Origin: Onthophagus taurus
Taxonomy: Eukaryota; Arthropoda; Insecta; Coleoptera; Scarabaeidae
Reading direction: 5' to 3'
Assembly: GCF_036711975.1 (NCBI RefSeq)
Contig: NC_091976.1
Coordinates: forward strand, 4,712,001 to 4,776,000
DNA length: 64,000 nucleotides
Shown: one piece after another, positions 20,700 through 31,711 of the stretch
How the letters are laid out: every line of letters begins with the position of its first letter
Numbering within the stretch: position 1 is the first letter of the stretch
Notes under the pieces: generated by a model
What the model saw: the letters and a program-made list of their open reading frames with translations, nothing else
What the model was told of the DNA's origin: nothing
Databases searched by the model: none
Position numbers and translations under genes: made by a program

Positions 20700-21234
20700 C
20701 GCAATTAAACATTTTTCAAGTCTTCTTTTCGACTTTTATGGTTGTTGGTCGCCGTCAATAGTATATATTGCACTCACCATTCTATCACGCACTTCTTGTG
20801 TGTTGACCGGTGAACTGTACAACTGATTTTCTAAATGACCCCACAAATACAGTGGTAAAAATAATATACAGTGTTATATCTGGAGATCGTGGAGGCCATT
20901 GCCATGGCCCATTTCTTCCAATCCATCGGTTATCAAACAAACTGTTTACTTATTGGTAAATTTGCCCTGAAGAATGTGCTGGAGCGCCATCAAGTTGATA
21001 CCAATAATTTGCAAATGTGTTAAGACGCAAACTTTCACAAAAATCGGTTATTGTACCTCTTAAAATTTCTAAATATCGTTCACTGTTTAAATTCTCATCG
21101 TAAATTCCAAAACGAAGTTGGTTTCTCATTAACAAAACAAAAACATTGAAACTAAAATTTGCCTGTCTGACTGCATGGGGATTTTCGGCAGCCCAAATAT
21201 ATAAATTTGTCTATTAACTATACCTTCCCTCAAT
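20700..21234 (-). pseudogene. mariner relic, C-terminal half, split by element K
   Basis: Reading minus from 21234: GIVNRQIYIWAAENPH, a RYLEILRG helix, YQLDGAPAHSS, RWIGRNGPW and WPPRSPDIT. These are successive blocks of a DD41D-type transposase with stops. The upstream continuation is on the far side of the inserted element at 24211-24510, where LHGLLPEDYVK is readable. So one mariner copy was cut by the insertion at 21239-24210. Confidence 0.8.
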
Positions 21235-21238
21235 AATT

Positions 21239-24210
21239 CGCTGATGGGGGTGAAAAGGGAGTTAAGTCAAAAAACCCGATATCGAGAAAACCTTCATCGA
21301 AAAATTGGTAAACTATTTAGTTTATTTTCGCGTTTTAGGGTAAATTCTCTGTGGTAAATTTGTTTCTATTTTAAAATAATAAATAATTAACGGTCAGAAA
21401 CGCAGATTTTCTTTTCAACATTTTGAATAAGTGACTTTGATTGACTTATCTCATTTTTCACAAAAATATATATGTGACATAAATCCTTTATCACTACATT
21501 AACTATCGCAAACAATGAAAAGATAGTTGTATTTTAAAAATTTTATTTTGAAATTACAATACAAAAAAAAGTTTAAAATTCTAATCTTCTTCGTCTGATG
21601 AGGCATCTGGATACATCCACTTGTTCAGCAGAAGTTGCTAAAGATTTGTAAAAATCCCAGTTTCCTTCAGTAATATAGGGCAGTAGTTCTTCAAGTTGAC
21701 GTTTCTTTTCTTCTGTTATAGGGACTGGTTTTCTATAAGCTTGTTTAGGATTTAGTGTTTCTATGATATTTCCTCGGCCAGTTCTTTCCAAACTTAATAT
21801 CTTAAAATCTTCAAGTTCGCTCAGGGAGTTTTTATATAAAAACTTTTTACTATTTTTCACATATCGAATCCATCTTACTTCTCTCCAATTAAATTTATTT
21901 CCCGATGTATGTTGCTTTCTGTTTATCAAAGCCTTTGAGTACAACCCTGCAAAATCTAAAAACTCCGACCTCCCCATTTCGTGGACCACAAAAGGTTTCT
22001 TCTTGCCTACAAGGCGAATGAGTTGAGCCCAATCATGTGGGTGTTCAATTTTTAAATTACTTTTCTTCTTTTTTTTCTCAAAAAGGCTATGGTCTGTATC
22101 ACATTCCATGTGGGTGTGCCCAGGCAACAAAAACTTATGGTCAATAATGGACAAATTTTCACAGTTCTGTAATGCGACGACACAAGTGGCTGAGATGTAC
22201 GTGTTCTTATTTTGACCCCCACATGAATCAGAGTACATGACAATATGGGTTACCATGGGGTCGAGATTATTTTTTAAGTAATTGTAAAGACATGAACCTA
22301 TCTCATTTGCACCTCTCTTGGCTAACGACTCGTACCATAAATAGCAAAAAGTTTGAGCATCATCGCAGTCATGAACTGTGAGGTTATAAGTCCACAGCTG
22401 TCTCTTATAAAATGCTTCCCCAGTTTGAATATCTGGTGTTGGTAGACACTGTTGTAAGTCAAAACAAATGGTTTTCTTTTGAGGATCCGCCTTGGAAGCG
22501 GTTTTGTCATTACTTTTACTGGTATAACCGTCTTCGGCTTTTTGATGATGCTCTTGTATCTCTTGGGTTAATTTGGCTTTCTCGTCATCCGATTTTGCCA
22601 TTTTAAGTTTCATTTGGAGCTTGTCACAATTACCGCATGTATCTTTCTTCGGTTGCTTAATTTTGATGTTTAATGAATAAAAAATCTTTTCATATTCTCT
22701 TCTATTTATAAATCTTGTTGGATTCTGGGATTTATAAGCCTGATATAGAGAGGTTAAAGTGTAGTGATGAGGTAAATACCTCTTAGAAGACTGCCTCCGG
22801 GTGTAATGGCTTTCATATGCAGGTATAGATAAAATATGCTCCCGTGCTATTTGTTTATCTTCATCACTAATCTTTTTTTCTGTTTTCATGAGTCCCTCTG
22901 CCATCTAACTGCATTATTCCTGACATATTATTTCCTCTCTTTTTCTGTATGATTAGCTCAATAAATTTATTACTTATATCAAAGGTTTTTTTGAAAGAAT
23001 CTTTACATGTGCGATTTAAACTATTGTTGATTCTAAAATGATACACTGCAGTATCCGTACGCTTTTTGTTGCTATTTTCTTTACGAATTCTAACTTTCTT
23101 GTCTTTCAATAAAATTAGGTCGCTAATGTACTGTGTTCTTCTGTTATAGCTGCCCATTAACCAAAAATCTCTAAACAGTGTTGTTCGAATGTTGTTATCA
23201 TATTTTTCAACACATTTATTTCTACAGTTTTTTAACTCTTTTATTGCTTTTTCAGGAACTACCTTATTTGATCGGGTAATATATTCTTTTCCAGTATTTC
23301 TCTTTAACTTTCTTTCTTCCCGTATTTTTCGCGTTTCTTTGTTTGATCGTTTACCTTTATTTACTTCAATTTCCATAACGTCATTGTGGTTTACTTCTGT
23401 ATTCTTTTCATGCAACTCCTTCTTCTTCCTTTTCTTTCTTAGATCTCTAAGCGTTGTTTCGTTATCTAAAGAGTCACGAGATGAATCATCAGGAGAAAAA
23501 TTTGGATCGAAATTCTCATCGTCAGAATTAAAAATTTCTGAAAATTGTGCCGCTACATCTGGTGGTAATGATTGAGCTTCACTTGACTCAGTCGAATCTG
23601 TAGAATTAATTGAATTAAGATTTATATTACTTTTCAATATATCTAAAACTCACATGACCGTTGTTTGCTATTAGAGATGTGGTTGTGTGAAAAACTAGGA
23701 CTCGCATCTGAAATAATTTTAAGAAAAAATTGTATTCATTTATTATAGTTTTGCGTATTAAACGACCCTAAAAGTTATTTCGGTTTGTGAGACTTACCTA
23801 CTGTGATATCAATTGAATTTCTTATTGCCATTTCAACCATCATTTTGCCTCTAGAACACATTTTTCCACTATTCAAAACACTAGATGTCGATCAAAATTG
23901 AGGTTATGTGTGAATATAAAGGGGATAAGTCAAATAGTTGATGTGAAAAGGAGTTAAGTAATCTTATCTTATTAGGCACTACATAATTTTGTGTATAGGG
24001 AGGTAAGTCGACTCGTCTCTCTTTACACAAAATTATTGTTTGATTGAAACAAAACATCTCCTTTGTACACACTAATAATACTCTCAATAGGTGCATTGCT
24101 TCGACTAAACTCGTTTTACACAAGGAAATAGACATATTTTTGATTACTAATATGACTTAAACCCATTTTCCCGAAAATACGACTTATCTCCCTTTTCACC
24201 CTCATCACCG
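21239..24210 (-). mobile_element. Element K: DNA transposon with AATT duplication, DUF7869-type gene
   Basis: A 2972-bp element. The left end starts CGCTGATGGGGGTGAAAAGG and the right end, in complement, starts CGGTGATGAGGGTGAAAAGG; the inverted repeat extends about 30 bp (to GTTAAGTC / GATAAGTC). It is flanked by AATT at 21235-21238 and 24211-24214, and the flanks join two parts of one mariner relic, proving insertion. Subterminal GATAAGTC/GTTAAGTA-like repeats occur near 23925-24010. It carries one three-exon gene. A 4-bp duplication is what the Sola superfamily makes, but assignment to Sola is inference; I cannot align to a reference. Confidence 0.85.
21573..23861 (-). pseudogene. Element K transposase-like gene, three exons, one frameshift
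   Basis: Inferred exons 23861-23798, 23707-23654 and 23597-21573 are joined by GTAAGT/GTGAGT donors and CAG acceptors, and the phases agree (1 and 1). The protein starts MCSRGKMMVEMAIR; exon 3 holds an acidic then basic N-terminal region, a Cys-containing zinc-binding-like part (RNKCVEK, GNCDKLQ), and the probable RNase-H-like core DSCGGQNKN with PGHTHMECDTDHSLFEKKKK. A one-base slip in the T7 run at 22873-22879 (plus strand) breaks exon 3 after THENRKK. Near the stop, an alternative frame ends MYPDASSDEED, suggesting a second slip. Expected full length is about 710 residues. Role as transposase is inferred from the bounded element and conserved acidic residues. Confidence 0.75.
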
Positions 24211-24510
24211 AATTGTTCTCCTTCGAAAAGGATTTTCTTGAATTTTAAGTAATTACTTTTTACGTAATCTTCTGGTAAAAGGCCGTGCAAGATGTTTTAT
24301 GCATAAGGGTGCATTTTACAATAGTAGCAAACTATAGCATTCCATTTAAAATAACGAAGTTGTGGTCTATTCCGGTAGACCGGAAGTGGCGGTCATCTTG
24401 AAAATATTTTAGATCAAAAGTTCCTAGTGTACAACCCATGCTACCAAAATTTCAAACCTCTACGAATAGTGGTTTAAAAAAGTTCTAACGAACCAGTTAC
24501 ATGACACCCT
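24211..24510 (-). pseudogene. mariner relic, N-terminal and terminal part
   Basis: Continuation of the mariner copy at 20700-21234, separated by element K. LHGLLPEDYVK and a LFEGEQFG-like segment are readable near 24215-24290. The rest leads to an ACACCCTG-type mariner terminus near 24509, preceded by GAACCAGTTACATGAC. Confidence 0.65.
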
Positions 24511-24528
24511 GTCATGTAACTGGTTCGT
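24488..24528. repeat. Perfect 19-bp inverted repeat with 3-base loop
   Basis: Arms 24488-24506 (ACGAACCAGTTACATGACA) and 24510-24528 are exact complements around CCC. The left arm looks like the inner part of a mariner terminus; the right arm is the same sequence inverted, so this may be a head-to-head junction of two termini. Confidence 0.85.
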
Positions 24529-24813
24529 GGAACCTGCCACTCAGGCGAGTTCCACTTGATGAGCAATGAACTTACGATGTTGTACTCGTCTTCAATTTCT
24601 TCTGTACTGTGCTAAGTGATTATGTTCAAGTAAGTAAAAGTATATAAAGTTAACTTTGAATTACTTTTTTATTTAACAGTTTTCAAGTTAGTTCAATGTA
24701 CAAAATTGTATAATTGTCAGTTAGACAAATCTCCACTTTGTTGATCTGTTAAGATGCTAGGGTTGGATATATCACTATCAATATTTGGTGCCATATTGCG
24801 CAAAGGGATGTAT
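24529..24813. other. Spacer, no gene seen
   Basis: No family motif; likely flank or remnant interior of the LTR element to the right. Confidence 0.35.
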
Positions 24814-25017
24814 TCAGAAAGTGAAGAAAGTTTGGATATTGGCGACATAACCGGTGTACCTACTTCTCACACTATCATTATGTTGAGAGGGATGTGCTGA
24901 ACGCTGATGAGATATTAGAATATCAACAGCGATACCACCTTCAACCCCTCGTGAGATAAGTTCATATTGCAACTCAGGTTTATGCAAGCGGTTTACATCT
25001 AGCGTCCACAAAGCCAT
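24814..25017 (-). pseudogene. LTR-retrotransposon gag, N-terminal fragment
   Basis: A 67-codon frame starts MALWTLDVNRLHKPELQYEL, resembling the opening of gag proteins of insect LTR retrotransposons, where a V-KL-K-EL-YELxxRG motif is common. It begins about 150 bp downstream (minus direction) of a primer-site-like sequence at 25160-25182, as expected for gag. Only the first exon-like portion remains, then a frameshift or deletion. Pol is not found nearby. Confidence 0.5.
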
Positions 25018-25159
25018 TATAAAGGAGAAAAAAAATGTGAAAGAAATTTAGAAGCAAACAAAGAGAAGCAAATAAAAATAAATAACAGTAGCACTAGAGA
25101 TGGCAAGGAGCATGACCCCAATACCTTTTCCATTTACCCCTCTCCTGAAAATGGTGTGG

Positions 25160-25182
25160 CCCCCACGTTGAGCGCCAAAATT
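25160..25182 (-). promoter_or_regulatory. Putative tRNA primer-binding site
   Basis: Minus strand reads TTGGCGCTCAACGTGGGGG within 10 bases of the end of the putative LTR. The TGGCGC-CAACGTGGGG pattern is that of tRNA-complementary primer sites in insect LTR elements. Confidence 0.5.
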
Positions 25183-26446
25183 TGTTACATGCTGAAAACC
25201 ATCGGCATGCCAAACTGGAAGCAAAGGCTTCGATAGCTCAATCTGGAGATTTGGGTCGCGGGAGAAGAATCCTAAAAAATGGGGACCAATGAGAATAAAT
25301 GATAAAAGGTCGCCACCAAGCTCTGCCCTTCACACTTCCAAAGGTGCCATTGAGCTTGGTACCGTATCTAATAGATAAACAGAAATATCAGGGACCAGTA
25401 CAAAAAAAAGTATGACTAAAGTCTATTATACACTTCAATTGACAACCAAAATGAAATTAAAAAAATTAGGGTTACTGATAGAAAAAATATATAATAATGC
25501 TATATACAATATATGCGACATAATCTAAATGGTAGCGAGAGTTAAGACGTATACATAAACCTTACCAATTCAAGTAATGTAATTATACTGACAATTGCCA
25601 AAAGTTTAACTTCTTTTCTCACAAAAAAAAATATAATATCTTCAGCGTAAATTAATGAAAATTGAATTTAGGTAAATGCAAGACATGATTTATAAACTCG
25701 AAAAGATCGGTTCGAATAATTAAGTCGCATAATTAAATCTGTAGAAAACGAAGCGATCACCAAACGAAAACCAAAATTTTCGTTCGACCCGTCAAGAAAG
25801 ATAACACAAAAATAACACATGTAAGGAAGCACGTCTGCTTCCTTACAAGTGCAGCGACGGAAAAGAAAGAAAAATTAGGGTTAGTGAAAATTTAATGCTT
25901 TAACGCATGCGTAACAGATATACGCCAAAATTTACCACTAACATGAATTCTATCAACGTAACACCCAAAGTTGATCAATAGGTGACACGACCAACTCTAA
26001 TAAATATTAAAATAAAAGAAAATAACCATATAATTCAACTTGTAACGTATTGGAAGAAAAATCTGTCTTTCAACTGCCCGATCACATTATTCTGTTTTGC
26101 CAAAAGTTGCCGCCCTACAAAAGTTTGGCGCTCTAGGACAATTGTCTATTTAGCCCAGTATTTCGGGTGGCCCTATGTTATGTTACATGTTGTGTATGGT
26201 CACGAATGCTGCGTTCTACAAATTATCATATTTATCTACCATATCTCAATTGTTACAAAAGTTATTGTTGATTAAAATTAATCAAACAATTTTGCTTCTT
26301 GATTATTATATTTAGCAAACCATTTACCCGTAAATAAGTTTCAAGCATTTCTTTTCTTCGTAACTGTTAATATCCAATTATAGAAGACATAAACCTTAAC
26401 AATAATAATTCCTTAAGAATTTCATTCTAAATTGCTCCCTGTTACA
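25183..26446 (-). repeat. Putative 5' LTR (1264 bp)
   Basis: In plus orientation the block starts TGTTACATGC and ends CCCTGTTACA, giving TG...CA ends and a short TGTTACA / TGTAACA relation. It is followed in the minus direction by the primer-site-like sequence and a gag start, the standard order of an LTR element. No second copy was found in the window, so it is a truncated element. A minor plus-strand frame at 25982-26275 inside it is not gene-like. Confidence 0.5.
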
Positions 26447-26646
26447 TGTGAAATGAGCTCATTATACAGGGTGAGTCGGGAGGAACGGACCAAACTTTAG
26501 GAGTATATTGTACGCTTGAAAATAATGTAAAAAAACTTATGTTGTTATCCGATTTTCTTTTATTTTTTTTTTATTGCATAACTCTTACTGCATAACTACA
26601 ATTAAACAAAATCTTATACATTAACATCAAATATTGGTCATCAGCG

Positions 26647-27714
26647 TTATTTTAGTAATTGTTCGAAAATATCGCCATTAACTTCTAAACATTTCCGGGT
26701 TCGTTTACTAAGAGCTCTTGTTGCTTTCCTAATTGCTGCATGATTTTCCTTAATATTAACTGCAACATTTAGAATGCGCCTAAGAAGTGCATCCCTAGTG
26801 TCAACTTTGACTTTGTATACCTCACTTTTGAACCATCCCCACAACCAATAATCAAGTGCTGTGAGATCTGGAGATCTTGGAGGCCAACTAATAGGACCAC
26901 CACGACCAATCCAACGCCCTGGAAACCTTTCGTCCAATTGTTGCTTGACCTGACGAGCGAAATGCGCCGGAGCTCCATCGTGTTGAAAGTACATTTGCCT
27001 TCTAATGTTTAGAGGAACATCCTGCAGTAAATCATTTAATTCATTTTGTAAAAACTCTAGGTAATGGTTTCCTGTGAGGCGATTCTCCAAAATGAAAGGG
27101 CCAATTAAATAACCGTTGATCATACCACACCACACATTTACCGAAAACTTGTGTTGAAAGTTGTTTTCGATTGTTGCATGGGGATTTTCATCGGACCATA
27201 CGTGACCATTACGAGTATTATGTAGGCCGTTGCGGATAAATGTTGCTTCATCCGTGAAAAGAATATGCGATACAACACGATGATCATTATTTATCCACCG
27301 ACAAAATTCGACTCGTTTAACATAATCTTCCGGCAGTAGATGTTGTACCTTACCTAAATGGTATGGATATAAGCATTGCTCGTGGAGTGTGTTTATTACT
27401 CTCTTTTGTGGGATGTCTAATTGAACAGCAATTCTGCGTGAGCTGGTCGTTGCATCTTCTTCTACTAGATCCAAAATATGTTCTACTTCATTTAAACATT
27501 GACGCGTAGCTCGTTCAGATGTTACTTTAACGCTGGGAAGTGTACCGGTTTCGCGCAGTTTATTGAAAACCCTAATAAAAACGTTTTTATTAGGATGTCT
27601 GCGATTTGGAAACCGTTGACGATATTCATCTGCAGCAGCTGTAGCACTCCCGTTACAAAAACCATATACAAATAACATGTCTGTATATTCTAAATGTGAA
27701 TAAGTACTTGGCAT
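26647..27714 (-). CDS. mariner DD41D transposase, intact
   Basis: A 355-residue transposase counted from MPSTYSHLEY; an in-frame ATG at 27738 is possible but lies outside the homologous region. Residues 1-115 are paired HTH motifs. Catalytic residues: TDEAT with D155, FQHDGAPAH with D246 and LDYWLW with D288; 41 residues separate the last two, hence DD41D. The FPGRWIGRGGPISWPPRSPD block lies between. No stop or shift is present. Relics of the same clade occur at 20243-21234, 24211-24510 and 54751-54877. Confidence 0.93.
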   Translation of the reverse strand: MPSTYSHLEYTDMLFVYGFCNGSATAAADEYRQRFPNRRHPNKNVFIRVFNKLRETGTLPSVKVTSERATRQCLNEVEHILDLVEEDATTSSRRIAVQLDIPQKRVINTLHEQCLYPYHLGKVQHLLPEDYVKRVEFCRWINNDHRVVSHILFTDEATFIRNGLHNTRNGHVWSDENPHATIENNFQHKFSVNVWCGMINGYLIGPFILENRLTGNHYLEFLQNELNDLLQDVPLNIRRQMYFQHDGAPAHFARQVKQQLDERFPGRWIGRGGPISWPPRSPDLTALDYWLWGWFKSEVYKVKVDTRDALLRRILNVAVNIKENHAAIRKATRALSKRTRKCLEVNGDIFEQLLK

Positions 27715-27757
27715 TTTATAGCACTTAATGCAAATCAAACTGTCAAATCTACGTTAA

Positions 27758-29930
27758 CCCTTAAGTGGTCCGGTAAAATTAACATACATTAAGGGTCTAG
27801 TGGGGTCCATGAGAACCCCAAAAGTTTAACATGCTTATTAAAACAGAGGACACAAAATACAAAAATTTTATTTTTCAAAATTTAAAACTGCACTTTTTTT
27901 GACATAATTAAATACATTTATAAACAATTTTGGCAAACTGAATAGCGGTGGCTGAGGCAGATATGCTTTTTGCATTTTTCGCACACCATTTTTGTCTTTT
28001 TGTCTGCCTGTCGTGGGCAAACATAGCATCTTGATTTCCTTGTCGGTTCTGTATCGGAAGGGGTCGAAGAAAGTGGAGTCCCACCATGTTGTACTACAAT
28101 TTTTCTCAATTCCCGTGAAATAGGTCGAACATCACGACGTTCACTGTGAGGCTTTACCAACGCCATTCCAAGTTTCTTCAGCAATTGACTTGTTATTAGT
28201 TGATCAACCGGGTCAATTTTTGTATTACAGTGTAGAATAACTGCAGCGTTGACGCCTGCTATGTTCAATATGGCGTAAAAAAATAATCATTGGCCATCTG
28301 CGAGTTCGACGCGAAACCGAGTAGTTAGCACATAGCTGTTCTAATGCATCTACACCTGCCTTTGTGTTGTTGTAATCTGTAATTATATCTGGCTTTTTAT
28401 TTTCTTTGTTGATCTTTTGATCTTGGTGCATTGTTGAAAGAAGAACGACCGCACGATTTTTGCGAGGTACGTATGAAAAAAGAGTCTTTTCTTGACTGTG
28501 TCCAAATAAAGTTGAATGAACAAGACGTTTACTCTGTGGCTTGAACTCTACCGGAATTTGTGGCTTATTTTGCTTCATAGTGCCTAAAACGGTCAAGTTT
28601 TTCTTTTTCATTCCTTCACATAGCTCAAGTGACATGAACCAGTTGTCAACCGTAATGTTTCTATTAGTCCCTTGAATCGGTGTAATAAGTTTGAGAACAT
28701 CTTTTGTTGGAATTGATAAAGTTTTATCATTTGTTGTCTCTTTGCCTGTGTAAACAAAGGCATTACATAAGTAAAAACTGCGAGAATCGCAAAGACACAT
28801 TATTTTCAATCCGTACTTGGCCGGCTTTTTTGGCATGTATATCCGAAAACTACACCTACCACGAAATGGGACTAGCATTTCGTCTATGGTAACATTTTGG
28901 CTTGGTGTATAATACTTCTGACAATTGGTTACGAAGATGTCCCATAATTCTCGAATTGCTGCAAGTTTGTCATTTGCTTTCCTAGCTTCCCTTGTGACAG
29001 CACAATCAAAACGCAAACATGTCAGAATAAACAAAAACCTTTTAAGGCTCATTGTTGCCCGAAAAACATCGCGTCCGGTACCATCATTCGCAAAAAGTCC
29101 TTCCACATTTTCATGGTTTGATTTCATTATACCAGAAAGATAAAGCAGACCAATAAAAGCTCTCAACTCCGTCATATCAAGGATACTTACAAATGCAGGT
29201 TGAGGTGCTTTATAGTGGTGCTGCATCTCACTTATTTTATTATTTGTGTTTACCAAAATTAGTTGCAAAAAATCTTCAGGAATAAGTAACTGCCAAGCAG
29301 ACAATATATCAGACCGCTCAACATTCCTCGCTTCATTTTTTGTGCCTGGAAGACGGATGACTAAATTGTGCTTACGTGTTCGAGTTGGTTTGGGACACTC
29401 TTTTGACCACTTGTAACACCGTTTCTTTCCGAAATAAAATTTATCATCTGATGTAGTACCATTATCTTCGTCATCCGATTCTGAACTTTGTATTGAAGCT
29501 TCTGATGTTGAATCATGATCACTTTGTCTAGATGTATCATCAGCATCGCTTTCTTCTTCAGACTCAAAAAATGCTGGATCTTCTAAAATGCTCTCCAACT
29601 CTGTGTCTGTCAAGAACCGCTTTGAAGTTGAAGCCATTCTGTAAAAAATGTGTGTACATAACCTCACATTTTATATATTTCTGTAAACAAAACTTGATAT
29701 AATGTGCGAAAATTAACTTACGTCAATGGTCTGGTGGGGTCTCCGAAAACTATTTATTTTTTATTTATTTTTTTATAACTTTTTTCTACAATTCACATAC
29801 ACCAACAGAAAAATTGCAATTTGACTGAGGAATATAGAAATTCACAGCGCCATGTGTTACAGAGAGGATAAATTATAAACAAATTTGTACTGTCTGGGGT
29901 CTCTCTGTACCCTACTAGACCAGTTAAGGG
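27758..29930 (-). mobile_element. piggyBac element in TTAA
   Basis: 2173 bp bounded by TTAA at 27754-27757 and 29931-29934. Ends are CCCTTAAGTGGTCCGGTA and, in complement, CCCTTAACTGGTCTAGTA. Subterminal TGGGGTC motifs occur near both ends (27808, 29733, 29894). These are diagnostic piggyBac features. It is inserted in the DD41D mariner, so it is the younger of the two. Confidence 0.95.
27918..29637 (-). pseudogene. piggyBac transposase, single frameshift
   Basis: Starts MASTSKRFLTDTELESILED with an acidic N-terminus, then the DDD core: TIDEMLVPFRGRCSFR (first Asp), TVDNWFMS (second) and AGVDALEQLC (third). The C-terminal Cys-rich finger CYVCPRQADKKTKMVCEKC with HICLSHR follows in another frame. 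The shift is a one-base excess in the A7 run at 28277-28283 (plus strand), after RRWPMIIF; with one base fewer the frame would join. Otherwise full length, about 570 residues. Either a very recent loss or a sequencing slip. Confidence 0.9.
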
Positions 29931-30204
29931 TTAAATGTTTAACTGTAGTTATGCAATCAATTGAAAACAAATGAAAATCGGATAACAACATATGAGTTTT
30001 TTTTACATTATTTTCAAGCGTACAATACACTCCTAAAGTTTGGTCCGTTCCTCCCGACTCACCCTATATACTTGGTACACAATACGCAAAACTAGGTTTC
30101 CGCGTTGACACATCTGCATCATACCAATTCATATTATAAACGGCTCTGCCACACATTTGACATCAAAAGAACAGTCTCTTATGCCCGGGATACACGAGGC
30201 TAGT

Positions 30205-31711
30205 TTTGTAAGCTAGGAAAAATTTATACCAGAAGTTGTGTCGAAATCTACAAGGTATTGGAAGAAAACATTAAGGTTTGTATTATTTTTTATTTATTAA
30301 AAATACACTTGGGAATAATAACAAAGAATGTGATGTTTTTCCACCTCCACAACATTATGCATTTTTGAATGCTGTGGTAATCACATCGAAAACGTTCGTT
30401 GAATCTACATAGTCAATACTGAATGTCGTGTCTGAAGACTGAAAATGTTGTATTACTATAATTTAAATCCGTCTTTCGACAACGAGATAATGTAGCATTG
30501 ATTTCATCCCGAGCAGTAATAGCCTGAATAGATGATAACATTTTAAGTTGGCTAGCTACAAATGCTCCAAAAATATCGTGTTCATTTTGTTGTGGTATTA
30601 TTGTATGGTCTCTATTTAAATCATTCTTGAGCGACCTAATTTCGTTGACCAATCTTGCAACTTGCGCAATTTTTTTCTTTTTTGGGGCTGGTGTCTCTGG
30701 CACTTTGAGCTGTGATTTAGATGTAGATGGTTTCGCAGCAGCTGGTACTGTTGGTTTCCGCGGACTTGTTGCGTTGCGTTATATTATTTGATGTAGACGT
30801 AGATTGTGAAAAATTTTCTGACATTGCATCATTGTCATCATTGTTAACATTATCGATATTCAGATTTTCAGTATTGGTTCGTTCTTCATCCACTGCTGAC
30901 TCTTCACTGTCCTGAAAAAAAAACAATCATTTTACTAATTATAAACTGTATATTTTTACAGATCCCTACTAATTTCGAAGAATGGGCGGAAATAGAAAAT
31001 AGATTTAGAAACAGATGGAATTTCCCATTTTGCTACGGTGCCATTGATGGAAAGCATATAATTTTAGCTCCTGGTAATAGTGGAACTATATATTTCAATT
31101 ATAAAAAAGTATTCAGTATAGTTCTTATGACAATAGTTGATTACGACTATTGTTTTCGATATATAGATGTCGGAGCCTGTGGAATGTCATCAGATAGAGG
31201 TGTATTTAAAAATTGTTCCGTATATAATAAACTGGAGAATAATCTTTTACCAAATGGTGGAGTGATTGTTGCTGATGCCGCATTTCCTTTAAAATCATAC
31301 ATTTTAAAACCTTATCCAGGCGACAACTTAACATTGCCACAGAAAGTTTTCAATTACCGACTATCCAGAGCCAGACGTGTAGTGGAAAATGCCTTTGGGA
31401 TATTGGCGAGCCGATTTCGTGTATTTCAAAAACCAATAGCAGCTAATGTAGATACAGTGGATAAAATTGTATTAGCAGCATGTGCTTTGCATAATTGGTT
31501 GAGAAAAGAAAATCGAAACACTTATCTAACCAGCAGTGATGTCGACCATGAAGATATTGAAACAGGAAACTCCCCTCTTGGCTCATGGAGAACAGATACA
31601 GAAGGTTTACAAAGCATATGTCACCAAGGAAGTAACCATTCTTCGATTTCAGCAATCCAGAAAAGAGAAACCTTTAAAAACTACTTTAACAATAAAGGTG
31701 CTGTGCCTTGA
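30205..31711 (+). pseudogene. Harbinger transposase, 5'-deleted
   Basis: A partial exon at about 30205-30281 (FIPEVV and, one frame away, EIYKVLEENIK, ending AAG|GTTTGT) is followed by an intron to the acceptor TTTACAG at 30960 and the main exon 30961-31711. The main exon has the DDE_4 core: GAIDGKH (first Asp), VADAAFPL (second), RRVVENAFGIL (Glu), and the tail FKNYFNNKGAVP. The N-terminal HTH exon is gone, and the partial exon contains a frameshift. The intron holds an exon of the opposite-strand MADF gene. Confidence 0.85.

Larger units (their letters stand above)
26467..30066 (-). mobile_element. DD41D mariner carrying a nested piggyBac
   Basis: Long inverted repeats bracket the unit: CAGGGTGAGTCGGGAGGAAC at 26467 and, in complement from 30066, TAGGGTGAGTCGGGAGGAAC; similarity continues for about 90 bp and, after a gap, to CATAACTAC (about 26578 and 29945). 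TA lies outside both ends (26465-26466, 30067-30068). Removing the TTAA-bounded piggyBac (27758-29934) leaves about 1.42 kb, a normal mariner size. The piggyBac sits in the 5' UTR, 40 bp upstream of the transposase start. Confidence 0.93.
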
